Source of the DNA: Deltaproteobacteria bacterium
GTDB lineage: Bacteria; Desulfobacterota; Binatia; DP-6
Length of the DNA stretch: 35,408 bases
Direction of reading: 5' to 3'
Assembly: GCA_005879795.1 (NCBI GenBank)
Contig: VBKJ01000153.1
Span: forward strand, 1-35,408
Below, one piece after another: positions 1 to 8,478 of this stretch. Every line of letters starts with the position of its first letter. The stretch's first letter is position 1. Both the position numbers and the translations under genes were made by a program. The notes under the pieces are model-generated. The model saw only the letters and a program-made list of their open reading frames with translations, made no database searches and was not told the DNA's origin.

Positions 1-1
1 C

Positions 2-472
2 TCACCGTGAGGCGACTCTACGCAGCGGATGGGGGCGTCGCAAGCGCAGACGCGCTCGCCGGCCGTGGTCGGGGGTGTACTCGTTGCCCCCGATCATCTG
101 CCGTCCCGCGAGCGTGGTGCGGCCGACTTCGGGGATGGCGGGCAGCACGAACGCCTCGTCCAGGCCGAGCGCGTCCATGGCGGCGTCGATCTCGGCGCCG
201 AGCGGCCCGCGCAGCCCCGGGTCGATCTTCTTGAGCACCAGCCCCGCCCAGCCCGGGCCCACGTCGGTCAGCACCGCCGCGACCCGGCGCGCCGCGTCCG
301 CCGGCGCGAGCGTGCGGCTCTGCGTGTTGCGCACGCACGTCGCGCCGCGCGGCCCGGGCCCCCGCGCCTCGAGCGCCGGCTGCACCACGACCCCGCCGCC
401 CCCCGGGAGGAGCTCGGCCCCGACATCGCAGGCCCCGGTGAGGTCGTCGGCGAGAACACGCAACGCATCCAT
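2..472 (-). CDS. DUF1537 four-carbon acid sugar kinase, N-terminal part (truncated or frameshifted)
   Basis: The first ~130 residues match the N-terminal domain of the DUF1537 (DtnK/DenK/OtnK) kinases, which phosphorylate four-carbon acid sugars such as D-threonate or erythronate: ADDLTGACD at the start, LKKIDPGLRGPLGAEI in the middle and PAIPEVGRTT near 112-121. The frame stops after 156 residues, whereas the family has roughly 400 or more with an ATP-binding C-terminal domain. The last ~20 residues are arginine-rich and lose family resemblance, as out-of-frame readings do in this DNA, so a frameshift near 20-75 is suspected; the window edge prevents a decision. It follows the PdxA-like gene on the same strand after ~160 bases. 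DUF1537 kinases and PdxA2 dehydrogenases work in sequence in acid-sugar catabolism, which supports the call. Confidence 0.72.
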   Translation of the reverse strand: MDALRVLADDLTGACDVGAELLPGGGGVVVQPALEARGPGPRGATCVRNTQSRTLAPADAARRVAAVLTDVGPGWAGLVLKKIDPGLRGPLGAEIDAAMDALGLDEAFVLPAIPEVGRTTLAGRQMIGGNEYTPDHGRRARLRLRRPHPLRRVASR

Positions 473-631
473 GTAAGTTAGACTCTCAGGCGCGGAGCAC
501 GGCGCGGGCGGGCGCCCCGCCGAGCTCCGGGAACTTGCCGAGGGCCGTCGGCGAGGACGTCGTGCGGCGCATCGACGTGCGTTCCGGGGTGGCTCCAGAG
601 GGTGAGGAGCCCTCCTCCCGAGCGCCCGCCG

Positions 632-1672
632 TCACGCCGCCCTCCCGTACGCGGCGGCGAGCCCCGGCTCGGCCGCGCCGCGGCGCGCGAGCGCGATCTC
701 GGCGGCGACGCGGATCGCCTCGAGGAGGTTCCGGTGGTCGGCCATGTTCTTGCCCGCGATGTCGAAGGCCGTCCCGTGCCCGGTCGAGGTCCGGATGAGC
801 GGCAGCCCGACGAGCAGCGTCACCACCTTGCCGAAGCCGAGCAGCTTCACGGCCATGAGCCCCTGGTCGTGGTAGAGCGCGAGGGTGAGGTCGAAGGCGC
901 CGTCGCGTGCCCTGAGAAAGACGGTGTCCGCCGGGAACGGGCCCTGGGCATCGATGCCGCGTGCGCGCGCCGCCGCGATCGCGGGTACGATCTCGTCCCG
1001 CTCCTCGCTGCCGAAGGCGCCCTCCTCGCCCGCGTGCGGGTTGAGTCCCGCGACCGCGAGCCGCGGCCGCGCGATGCCCAGGTCGCGGAGCGCCGCGTCG
1101 GCCAGCACGAGCCGGTCGAGCACGCGGTCCTTGCGCACGTAGTCGCACACGGCGCGCAGCGCCATGTGGTTCGTGAACAGCATGACGCGCATCTTCCCCA
1201 GGAGGAGGAGCATGGCCGGCCTGGTCGCGGTCAGCTCGCCCAGGATCTCCGTCTGCCCCTCGTAGGCGTAGCCGGCCGCGTGCATCGCCTCCTTGTTGAG
1301 CGGCGCCGAGACCATGGCGTCGATCTCGCGCGCGAGGGCGAGCCGCCCCGCTTCGCGCGTGTAGTGGACGGCGGCCGCGCCGAAGGCGGGGCGCGTCTCG
1401 CCCCAGCGGTGCTCGGCGACGTCGACGTTGCGGTAGTCGATCAGCTCGATCATGCCCGGGCGCCCCCCGGCCTCCGCCGGCCGCGCCAGCGTCCGGATCG
1501 GCAGGCGCACCCGCGTTGCCTCCATCGCCCGCTCGAGCACGCGCGCGTCGCCGAGGACGAGCGGGATGGCCCTGGCCGTGACCGAATGATCGGCGAGCGA
1601 CTTGACGATGATCTCGGGACCGATGCCGGCCGCGTCCCCCATGGTGATCGCGACCCGTGGCCGAAACGCCAT
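632..1672 (-). CDS. pdxA2: PdxA/PdxA2 family 4-phospho-hydroxyacid dehydrogenase
   Basis: 346 residues, typical for PdxA (about 330). Opens AITMGDAAGIGPEI, with SAPLNKEAMHAAG near 122-134. By spacing, the three His ligands of the divalent metal in E. coli PdxA are kept: TNHMAL (169), NPHAGEEG (213) and LYHDQG (268). The next motif is EGQTEIL where PdxA usually has GHTE, so the substrate-contacting His is Gln140. GTAFDIAGKNMADHRNLL near the C terminus resembles PdxA2 rather than biosynthetic PdxA. PdxA2 oxidises and decarboxylates 4-phospho-D-threonate or -erythronate with NAD+, using the product of a DUF1537 kinase, and such a kinase follows downstream. I chose the ATG just before the conserved start; it lies 5 bases after the stop of the glycosyltransferase gene. 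A role in vitamin B6 synthesis is less likely. Confidence 0.85.
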   Translation of the reverse strand: MAFRPRVAITMGDAAGIGPEIIVKSLADHSVTARAIPLVLGDARVLERAMEATRVRLPIRTLARPAEAGGRPGMIELIDYRNVDVAEHRWGETRPAFGAAAVHYTREAGRLALAREIDAMVSAPLNKEAMHAAGYAYEGQTEILGELTATRPAMLLLLGKMRVMLFTNHMALRAVCDYVRKDRVLDRLVLADAALRDLGIARPRLAVAGLNPHAGEEGAFGSEERDEIVPAIAAARARGIDAQGPFPADTVFLRARDGAFDLTLALYHDQGLMAVKLLGFGKVVTLLVGLPLIRTSTGHGTAFDIAGKNMADHRNLLEAIRVAAEIALARRGAAEPGLAAAYGRAA

Positions 1673-1677
1673 TCCGC

Positions 1678-2820
1678 TCACTCCGTCGGCGCGGCGACCC
1701 CGAACCCGTCCGGCGCGCTCGCGGCAAGCTCCGGACCGGCGGCGCGCCGCGCCGCCAGCACGTTGCGATAGATCGCCTCGATCCGGTCGAGGACCGTCTC
1801 CCACGCCCGCGCGTCCTCGACCGCGCGCCGGGCGGCGGCACCGAGCCGGGCGCGCGCCCCCGCGTCGGAGAGCAGCTCGACCACGGCGGCCGCGAACGCC
1901 GCCTCGTCCCCGTCGGGGACGACCCGGCCGGTGACGCCGTCGCGGAGGCACTTCGCGGACCCGGCCGAGGCGACGATTGCCTTGCCGGCGGCCATGTAGT
2001 TGAGGAGCTTCATCGGGAAGCCGGCGCGCTCGCTGCGCGGCGAGACCGCCACGTCGGCCGCGTCGAGCCGCGCCCGGACCTCATCGTAGGACGCGGCGCG
2101 CACGATCTCCACCCCGGGGCCGAGGGTGCGCTCGAGCGCCCCGGGCGCGGCGTGCGTCACGAGCACGAGGCGAGCCGCAGCCACCCGCGCCCGCACGCGC
2201 GCGAAGCTCGCGAGGAGGAAGCCCAGGTTCTGGTAGCCGTCGAGGTTGCCCGCGTAGCACACGAGCCCGTTCGGGTCCGTCCGCGGCCGGTGGGCGGCGG
2301 CGCCCGGCGTGGCGGCGGGGGCGATGCAGGCGAGGTCGCCCGCGGTCACGCCCCGCCGGCGCAGCATCTCGCCCAGCTCCGCGGTGACCGCGATGCAGAA
2401 GTCGGCGCGGCGCGGGACGTGCGCATCCAGGAGGAGTCCCACCCGGCGCGCGAGCCGCCGCGCGAGCCGGGCGCGGAAGTAGAGCGGCAGCTCCTCGGCG
2501 AGCGCGGTGTGGCCGTGGTACACCACCGGGCAGCTCGCCGCCCGGCCGACCACCAGGCCCGCGATCGCCGCCTCGTAGTTGTGCGCATGGATCAGGTCGA
2601 TCGCCTCGCGGCGCACGGTGCGCCAGAGGCGGGCCACGAGTACGACATCGCGGGCGAGGCGCGCCGGGCGCGGCCCGGGCCGGCCGCTCGCCACCGCGCC
2701 GTAGGTGACGAGGTGGACGGCGTGCCCGCGACCGCGGATACCATCGGCGAGCTGCCGTACCAGCACCTGAGAGCCGCGCAGATCCGGATACGGGCCGGCG
2801 AGGACGAGCGCGATGCGCAT
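1678..2820 (-). CDS. GT4-family glycosyltransferase
   Basis: 380 residues with the two-Rossmann GT-B layout. The N-terminal half opens MRIALVLAGPYPDLRGSQ, followed by IDLIHAHNYEAAIAG, the typical acceptor-domain pattern. The C-terminal half has GLVCYAGNLDGYQN, then ADVAVSPRSERAGFPMKLLN and YMAAGKAIVAS, which is the nucleotide-sugar binding region; the second Glu of the usual E-x7-E element is not in its canonical place. It should transfer a sugar from a nucleotide donor to a lipid or saccharide on the cytoplasmic side. No signal peptide or membrane segment is evident. It sits in the operon 16 bases after a phosphohydrolase gene and 5 bases before pdxA2. The acceptor cannot be told from sequence. 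Confidence 0.85.
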   Translation of the reverse strand: MRIALVLAGPYPDLRGSQVLVRQLADGIRGRGHAVHLVTYGAVASGRPGPRPARLARDVVLVARLWRTVRREAIDLIHAHNYEAAIAGLVVGRAASCPVVYHGHTALAEELPLYFRARLARRLARRVGLLLDAHVPRRADFCIAVTAELGEMLRRRGVTAGDLACIAPAATPGAAAHRPRTDPNGLVCYAGNLDGYQNLGFLLASFARVRARVAAARLVLVTHAAPGALERTLGPGVEIVRAASYDEVRARLDAADVAVSPRSERAGFPMKLLNYMAAGKAIVASAGSAKCLRDGVTGRVVPDGDEAAFAAAVVELLSDAGARARLGAAARRAVEDARAWETVLDRIEAIYRNVLAARRAAGPELAASAPDGFGVAAPTE

Positions 2821-2836
2821 CAGGGCTGGGAGTCCG

Positions 2837-4513
2837 TCACTCGGACGTCCTCCCGGGCTCCAGGTAGCCGAGCGCGGCGAGCCGCGCCTCGAGGTCGCGC
2901 GTCTCGTCGTCGTCGAAGGGCCGAAGAGCGGGCGCCGTGTCGGCGAGCGGATCGGGCGCCGAGCGGGGCTCGGCGTCCAGCGCGGCGGCGATCGGCCGCC
3001 CGTCGAGGCCGGCGGGCACCGGTTCGCCCGCGAGGGCGAGGACCGTCGGAGCGACGTCGACGATGTCCGCGGGCCCGAGCTCGCCGGCCCGACGCACGCC
3101 CGCGCCGGCCAGGATGAAGAGGCCGTCCCGGCGGTGGGCGCCGTTCATGCCGCGGCCCTTGCCGCCGCCGTGCTCGGCCGGTGCGAGGCGGCGGAGCGCC
3201 GGGCCCGGCCCCACACTGCGCAGGCACGACGGGCTGTACCCGTCCAGCCGCGCGAGCTCGAGCACGAGGTCGGGCGCACGCCCGACGAATGGCCCCGCGT
3301 AGAGCTCCTCGCGCCGCCACACGCGCTCGACGACCGGGCGGCCGGCCTCGTCGCGCCAGCCGGCGAGAGCGGCCGCGACCCGCCCGCGGGTCGCCCGGTA
3401 GGCGGCCGGGTCGACGACACCCTCGGGCTCGCGGCCGCGGAGGTTCAGCCACACGCTCGGGTGGTAGTCGAGCTCTTCGGCGTAGGCGAGCGTGCGGCTC
3501 CACTCGATGCCCGCCAGACGGTGCAGACCCTCGAGGCGACCCGCCGCCGCCGGCGCCCGGCGCACGAGCGCGCCCTGCAGGCGCCGCGGCACGGCCCGGA
3601 GCGCCGCGGCGCGCACCAGCCCGGCCAGGCGGCCCCGGCTCGCCCGGCGGAACCCGAGAAGCCCGCACTCCGCCAACCGCCGGTTCAGGTGGACGACGCG
3701 GTCGCTCGCGCCTCCGCTCCCGTGATCGGACACGATCGCGACCGCGGCGTCGGGCGGCGCCGCGGCGAGGAGCGCACCCACGGCCCGGTCGAGCGCCTCG
3801 TAGACGCGCGCGATCGCACCGGCGAACGGGCTCGGCGCGTGGCGCGGCGAGCGCGGGTCGTGGAAGCGCCAGAAGTGGTGCGCCACGGTGTCCGACTCGC
3901 CGAACACGACCATGAGCGCGTCCGGACGCTGGCGCTCGAGCAGCCACGCGGCGAGCTTCGTGCGGCGCTCGACCCCATCGAGGAGCCGCGCGAGCGCGCC
4001 CGTGTGCCAGCCTGGCCCCGTCGTGACCTCCTGGAAGTCGGCGAACGGCACCCGGCCGACGAGGCGCCGGATGTCGCGGTAGAACGCACGCGGGTGCACG
4101 AAGGAGCCGTCGATCGCGGTCGCGAGCGGGCTGTCGAAGCCGCTCACCATGACGCCGTCGACCGGCTCGGGCGGATAGGTGGCCGGCACGGTCAGCACCG
4201 CGACCCGGCGCCCGGCCGCCGACAGCCGCGTCCAGAGCGCGGGCACCCGCCGGTAGCTGCCGTTCACGAAGCGCACGCGATACGTGCCCGGCACCCGCTC
4301 CGTGAAGTCGAGGACGCCGTGGCGACCCGGGTTCACGCCGGTGACGAGCGAGGTCCAGGCCGGGAAGCTCGCCGCCGGGATGGTCGAGCGGAGCGGGCCC
4401 CAGGCGCCCGCGTCCATCAGGCGTGAGAGGACCGGGAGCCGGCCGGCGGCCGCCCACGGCCGGATCAGGTCGAGCGTCGCCCCGTCGAGGCCGATCACGA
4501 GGAGGCGCGTCAC
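2837..4513 (-). CDS. Alkaline-phosphatase-superfamily phosphohydrolase 1 (type I phosphodiesterase-like)
   Basis: 558 residues. Starts with GTG, overlapping the stop of the upstream sulfatase-like gene as GTGA; the family's first strand VIGLDGATLD begins immediately, so this start is well placed. Superfamily marks: Asp10 (first metal ligand), SFPAWTSLVTG with Ser49 at the nucleophile position, FGESDTVAHHFWRF (Asp and His ligands, about 200), IVSDHGSGG (Asp-His) and a late His near NGAHRRDG. The layout resembles predicted phosphohydrolases/phosphomutases of the COG3379 kind. The C terminus (DLEARLAALGYLEPG) resembles the ends of the neighbouring sulfatase-like protein. No signal peptide, so probably cytosolic or peripheral. 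Expected chemistry is metal-dependent hydrolysis or transfer of a phosphate ester; the substrate is unknown. One of four superfamily members in the operon. Confidence 0.85.
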   Translation of the reverse strand: MTRLLVIGLDGATLDLIRPWAAAGRLPVLSRLMDAGAWGPLRSTIPAASFPAWTSLVTGVNPGRHGVLDFTERVPGTYRVRFVNGSYRRVPALWTRLSAAGRRVAVLTVPATYPPEPVDGVMVSGFDSPLATAIDGSFVHPRAFYRDIRRLVGRVPFADFQEVTTGPGWHTGALARLLDGVERRTKLAAWLLERQRPDALMVVFGESDTVAHHFWRFHDPRSPRHAPSPFAGAIARVYEALDRAVGALLAAAPPDAAVAIVSDHGSGGASDRVVHLNRRLAECGLLGFRRASRGRLAGLVRAAALRAVPRRLQGALVRRAPAAAGRLEGLHRLAGIEWSRTLAYAEELDYHPSVWLNLRGREPEGVVDPAAYRATRGRVAAALAGWRDEAGRPVVERVWRREELYAGPFVGRAPDLVLELARLDGYSPSCLRSVGPGPALRRLAPAEHGGGKGRGMNGAHRRDGLFILAGAGVRRAGELGPADIVDVAPTVLALAGEPVPAGLDGRPIAAALDAEPRSAPDPLADTAPALRPFDDDETRDLEARLAALGYLEPGRTSE

Positions 4514-6405
4514 TTCCCGTCCTTCGTGACGTAGCCGAGGGCCTCGAGACGCTCCCTCGTCGCGGGGTCCATCTGCCCCGGCTCCGCCCCCCCTGCGTGC
4601 GCGCGCGCCTCGAGCACCGACTCGCCCAGCTCGGCGCGCATCTTCTCCGCCTCGGCCGGCGCGCTCGCGACCTCGTTCCGGTGCTCGCCGGGGTCGTGCG
4701 GGAGGTCGTAGAGCTCCTCGGGGGCGAGGCCGCGCGGGTTCCCCGCATTGGCGGTGATCAGCTTCCACTCGCGCGTGCGCACCGCCCGCAGGACGTTGCC
4801 CTCGAGATCCTCCTCGGCGAACGTGCTCTGCCGCGCCGCCGCGGCGCCCCCGTCGAGCGGGAGGGCATGCCCCTGCATCGCGGCGAGCGGCGCGAGATGC
4901 GCCGCCGCGATGATGGTCGGGGCGATGTCGAGGCTGGTTGCGAGCTCGTCCAGCACGCGGCCGGCCTCGCCGGCCGGGGGCAGCCTGTCTGCCCCGGGCG
5001 GCTTCACGATGAGCGGCACGTGGATCTGCTCGTCGTAGAGAGTCGTCCCGTGCCACCAGCCGCCGTGCTCGTGGAACTCCTCGCCGTGGTCGGAGGTGAG
5101 GACGACGAGCGTCCGGTCGTAGAGCCCGCGGCGCTTCAAGTCGTCGAACAGCACGCCCAGGTGCTCGTCCAGGTACGCCACCTCGCCCGCGTAGAGATGG
5201 TGGAGCTTCTCGGCGAGCGCGGGTGGGGGGTTCGGGTTGGCGACGCGCGCCCGGCATTCGCCGTCGAAGGGATGGGCGCAGTAGGGATCGTGCGGGTCCA
5301 TGTAGTGGGCGAAGAGGAAGAACGGCTCGACGCCCGCGCTCCGATCGAGCCAGCCGCGCACGGCCGCGGTTACCACCTCGGCCGGCTGGTAGTAATGATG
5401 CACGTCCACGGAGCGGGCGGCGAAGCGCTCGCGCACCAGACGGAGCCCGCTGTAGAGCGCGAGCTGCGCGGCCGCCTCGCTCGCGCCGAAGAAGAGGTCG
5501 GGCGCCAGGTAGCGGTACTCGTCGAAGCCCTGCTGGAAGTTGAAGGCCTCGGAGATGTTCGCGTTGTCGGCGAAGCCGACGGTGTGGTAGCCGCCGCGCC
5601 CGAGCACCTCGGCCAGCGTGTCGACGCGATCGGGCAGGCGGTCGGCCTTGTGCATGGCGCCGTGCGACGACGGGTAGAGGCCGGTCAGGATGGTCGCCAC
5701 CGAGGGCCGCGTCCACGACGCCTGCGCGAAGGTGTTGGCCCAGCGCATGCCGTCGGCGGCGAGCGCATCGATGTGCGGCGTCCTGACGGCGGTCGAGCCG
5801 TAGCAGGAGAGGTGGTCGGCGCGCAGCGTGTCGACCATGACGAGGACGACGTTCGGCGCCCCGGCCGGCGCCGCCGCCCGCGGCGGGGCGGGTGCCGGCC
5901 CCGGCGCCGGGATGGTGGATGTCCCACCCGCCCACGCCGCGACGAGGAGTGCTACCACGAGGGCGGCCGCTCCCGGGCGGGTGAGCGCCGCCCGCCGCTC
6001 GTCCGCGCCGCGGAGCGCGCGCCAGAGGAGGACCGCGGCGAGGGCCGCTAGGGCGAGCGCGCCCACCTGGACGACGAGCGGCACGAGCCCGCGCGGCACC
6101 TGCTCGAGGAGCACGTCGCGGATCACGCGGAAGCGGGCGACGGCGAAGGCGAGCGCTGTGCCCACGCCGGCAAGCGCGAGACCGAAGCCGTCGGTGCCGA
6201 CGACGGCCGCCAGGACGCCCCCGCCGAGCCCGAGCCCGGCGCCCACCGTGCCGTAGGCGGCGAGCGCCCAGCCGAGCGCGGGCAGCTCGCCCGGGCCGTG
6301 CGCGTGCCCCCACACCGCCAGCGCCTCGGCCGCACCCACCGCCGCGCCCGCTACGAGGCCACCGGCCAGACCCGCGCCGAGCGCGCGTGTCCTCGCGTTC
6401 GTCAC
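4510..6405 (-). CDS. Membrane-anchored sulfatase-like hydrolase with Thr at the nucleophile position
   Basis: 631 residues, GTG start overlapping the upstream stop (GTGA). Residues ~1-165 hold about four to six hydrophobic segments, then a Pro/Ala linker, then the sulfatase fold from ~184: NVVLVMVDTLRADH with Asp192, SWTRPSVATILTG with Thr232, SLDIAPTI, and TSDHGEEFHEHGGWWHG with the Asp-His ligands; HYMDPHDPY lies between. Family sulfatases carry Cys or Ser, converted to formylglycine, where Thr232 sits. This protein therefore probably works like Thr-nucleophile phosphodiesterases or phospho-transferases of the superfamily, not as a true sulfatase. The catalytic domain should face the periplasm. 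It ends LEALGYVTKDGK and overlaps the next hydrolase gene by 3 bases. Confidence 0.85.
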   Translation of the reverse strand: MTNARTRALGAGLAGGLVAGAAVGAAEALAVWGHAHGPGELPALGWALAAYGTVGAGLGLGGGVLAAVVGTDGFGLALAGVGTALAFAVARFRVIRDVLLEQVPRGLVPLVVQVGALALAALAAVLLWRALRGADERRAALTRPGAAALVVALLVAAWAGGTSTIPAPGPAPAPPRAAAPAGAPNVVLVMVDTLRADHLSCYGSTAVRTPHIDALAADGMRWANTFAQASWTRPSVATILTGLYPSSHGAMHKADRLPDRVDTLAEVLGRGGYHTVGFADNANISEAFNFQQGFDEYRYLAPDLFFGASEAAAQLALYSGLRLVRERFAARSVDVHHYYQPAEVVTAAVRGWLDRSAGVEPFFLFAHYMDPHDPYCAHPFDGECRARVANPNPPPALAEKLHHLYAGEVAYLDEHLGVLFDDLKRRGLYDRTLVVLTSDHGEEFHEHGGWWHGTTLYDEQIHVPLIVKPPGADRLPPAGEAGRVLDELATSLDIAPTIIAAAHLAPLAAMQGHALPLDGGAAAARQSTFAEEDLEGNVLRAVRTREWKLITANAGNPRGLAPEELYDLPHDPGEHRNEVASAPAEAEKMRAELGESVLEARAHAGGAEPGQMDPATRERLEALGYVTKDGK

Positions 6406-8408
6406 CGCGCTGCCGCCAGGAGCGCGTGCCCCTCCATCTCGGACGGCACGGGCACGCCGAAGAAGGCGAGCGCCGTCGGCGCGAGATCCACGATCGCCGG
6501 ATCCTCGGCCTCGAGGCGGCGCGAGGCCAGGATGACGCCGGGCGTGTCCGCCACGTCGGAGGCGGCATGGTCGCCGCTCCACTTCTTCCAGTTCGGCTCG
6601 AACAGGTCCCCGGGGATGCCGCCGAGCGGCGTCCGCCACGAGGTGCGGTAGCCGTCGCGGAAGGCGATCTGCAGGTCGGGCATGCGCTCCGGCGGCGCGC
6701 CCGGGAAGATCTCGGGGCCCTTGTAGACCCTGGCGACGAAGCGCTCCCCGGTCGAGGGATCGACCTCCGCCTCGAGCCCGCGCGCGATGGCGTCGAGGAG
6801 CGCCTCGTACTCCGCGCCCGGCGCGACGATCCCGTGCCCCTCGCGGCCGCGCAGGTTCACGTAGATCTGCCCCGTGCCGAGCGCGTAGGCGCGCGTCTTC
6901 GTCCACTCGACGCCGGGGAAGAAGTCCTCCTTCTCCGCGCCGGGCGCGGCGGCGGCCTGCACCAGGTAGCCGCGGTCGCGCAGCCAGGTGTTCACGTTCA
7001 GGCCCGTCCGGTAGCTGTGGAAGCCGTGGTCGGAGAGGACGAGCAGCACGGCCTCGGGGCCGAGCCGCTCGAGCACCTCGCCCACGACGCCGTCCATACG
7101 CTGGTAGACGCGCTGCACCGCATCGCCGAAGCGCGCCGCCAGCACGGCGTCGTAGCGGGGGTGGGCCGGGTCGAGGAAGCGGTAGAACATGTGCGCCACG
7201 CGATCGGTCTGGGTGAAGACCGAGACGAGGAGGTCCCAGTCCGGGCGTGCGAGCTCGCGCAGCGTCGAGGCGCGCACCTCGTCCATGGTCTGGTCGAGGT
7301 CGTCGAGGAAGGCCTGCTCGTCCACGCGCTCGGCGTTGAGCGCCGAGGTGTCCTCCGACCAGCCGACCGTCTTGTAGGGCCCGAGCGCCCCGGCGAGCTC
7401 GCCCGCGAACGCACCGGGCGCGCTGATCGCGGCGAAGGGGTGGGCCGGCGCGTAGTTGAGCGGCGACAGGTAGACCCGCAGCGGGTCGAGGGAGAGGACG
7501 TGGAAGCGGCAGAGCCCGTCGAGCGCGACCAGCGGGAGCCCGAGCGGTGCGACCACGGGGACGCGAAAGGCGAGCCACGGGCTCCAGCCGCCGCGCCCGA
7601 CGCGGGTCTCGCGCCCGGCGAAGTCGATCGTCACCGCGTCACGCTCGCGGTCGACGCGCAAGCGGACCGGGATGCTGAGCGCCGGCCGGCCGCCGCCGCG
7701 CGGATCGGCCGGCCCGGGCACGTCCGCGCGCGCCGCGTCGCCCGTCACCCGGAGCGCCACCAGCCGCCCGCCGCCCGGATCGCCCTTCCCGTCGGCGGCC
7801 AGGTCGCTCGCCAGGTAGAAGAAGGTGCTGTTCGTGCCGAGGAGGTCCGGGACGCCGAGGCCCGAGAGCATGCGCCCGCCCGGCACCGGGTCGGGCGGGA
7901 ACGCGTACGGCACGCGCAGCACGACCGCGTGCACCCCATGCTCGGCCGCCACCTCCCAGAAGGGCACCCCGCGCCGGCGCGTGTACCCCCGGGCCGGCGC
8001 GGACTGGACGACGCCGTGCCAGTACCGCGGCGGCCGTACTCCGCCCGTGCCCACGTCGGGGAGGTACGTCGCCGGGTCACGCTCGATGAAGTCGAAGATA
8101 CCGTGGCGGGCGGGGCGGGTGCCAGTCGCGAACGTGGTCCACGCCACCGGCGACTGCGGCGGGTTGGTCGAGGCGAGGGGGCGGTAGTCGCCGCGCTCGG
8201 CGAGCGCCCGCAGGCGGGGCAGCTTCCCTTCCTCCATCCAGCGCGAGAGGAGCCGCGGGTCGACGCCGTCGAAGCCGAGGATCACCAGCCGCGGCCCGCG
8301 GCGCCCGGCCTCCTGCCCGTCGCCGCAGCCGACCACGATCGCCAGCAGGGCGATCGCCACCCCGAGGGTCCGCAGCGCCCTACTCCTCGGGGAGGGTCTC
8401 CCAATCAT
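6402..8408 (-). CDS. Alkaline-phosphatase-superfamily hydrolase 2, predicted lipoprotein
   Basis: 668 residues from the ATG at 8408. The N terminus has a basic region, a hydrophobic stretch and a lipobox (AIVVGC, Cys28), so the protein is probably anchored by lipid outside the cytoplasmic membrane. Then LVILGFDGVDPRLL (Asp47), PPQSPVAWTTFATG with Ser86 at the nucleophile position, HGIFDFIERD, SVFTQTDRVAHMFYRF (Asp/His), LVLSDHGFHSY, and KKWSGDHAASD with a late His. An insertion of about 150 residues (roughly 200-350) separates the two catalytic halves. Start is uncertain: a CTG at 8375 lies 7 bases after a GAGGAG and would give LRTLGVAIALLAIVVGC, a compact lipoprotein signal. The stop overlaps the sulfatase-like gene by GTGA. 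Substrate unknown; probably a cell-surface phosphoester. Confidence 0.85.
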   Translation of the reverse strand: MIGRPSPRSRALRTLGVAIALLAIVVGCGDGQEAGRRGPRLVILGFDGVDPRLLSRWMEEGKLPRLRALAERGDYRPLASTNPPQSPVAWTTFATGTRPARHGIFDFIERDPATYLPDVGTGGVRPPRYWHGVVQSAPARGYTRRRGVPFWEVAAEHGVHAVVLRVPYAFPPDPVPGGRMLSGLGVPDLLGTNSTFFYLASDLAADGKGDPGGGRLVALRVTGDAARADVPGPADPRGGGRPALSIPVRLRVDRERDAVTIDFAGRETRVGRGGWSPWLAFRVPVVAPLGLPLVALDGLCRFHVLSLDPLRVYLSPLNYAPAHPFAAISAPGAFAGELAGALGPYKTVGWSEDTSALNAERVDEQAFLDDLDQTMDEVRASTLRELARPDWDLLVSVFTQTDRVAHMFYRFLDPAHPRYDAVLAARFGDAVQRVYQRMDGVVGEVLERLGPEAVLLVLSDHGFHSYRTGLNVNTWLRDRGYLVQAAAAPGAEKEDFFPGVEWTKTRAYALGTGQIYVNLRGREGHGIVAPGAEYEALLDAIARGLEAEVDPSTGERFVARVYKGPEIFPGAPPERMPDLQIAFRDGYRTSWRTPLGGIPGDLFEPNWKKWSGDHAASDVADTPGVILASRRLEAEDPAIVDLAPTALAFFGVPVPSEMEGHALLAAAR

Positions 8409-8478
8409 CGGAGTAGGCGGCGCCATCAGCGGGCTCGGGCGCGGGCGGCGCGGGGGCGTCCCGGCGGCGCTCAGCCAT
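8380..8478 (-). CDS. Possible small acidic protein (32 aa)
   Basis: A short frame opens with ATG overlapping the end of the CobW-like gene by 8 bases and ends with GAG GAG TAG. Its product is acidic at the C terminus (AAYSDDWETLPEE) and Pro/Ala-rich before that. It fills exactly the gap between the metallochaperone gene and the CTG start alternative of the lipoprotein hydrolase, and its last two codons form the best ribosome-binding site there. Translational coupling would fit the rest of the operon. It is short and could be chance; I know no family for it. Confidence 0.35.
   Translation of the reverse strand: MAERRRDAPAPPAPEPADGAAYSDDWETLPEE

Noticed and set aside
604-617. GAGGAG-2-CTCCTC inverted repeat after pdxA2 as a terminator
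   Set aside because: The loop is too short, there is no T-run, and the next gene continues on the same strand.
4510-6405. Formylglycine sulfatase
   Set aside because: Thr, not Cys or Ser, at the nucleophile position, so annotation as a true sulfatase is not supported.
4514-6568. Long open minus-strand frame continuing upstream of hydrolase 1
   Set aside because: The amino acid composition is Arg/Ala/Pro-rich and it lies out of frame over the sulfatase-like gene; only the part from 4513 down is protein-like.
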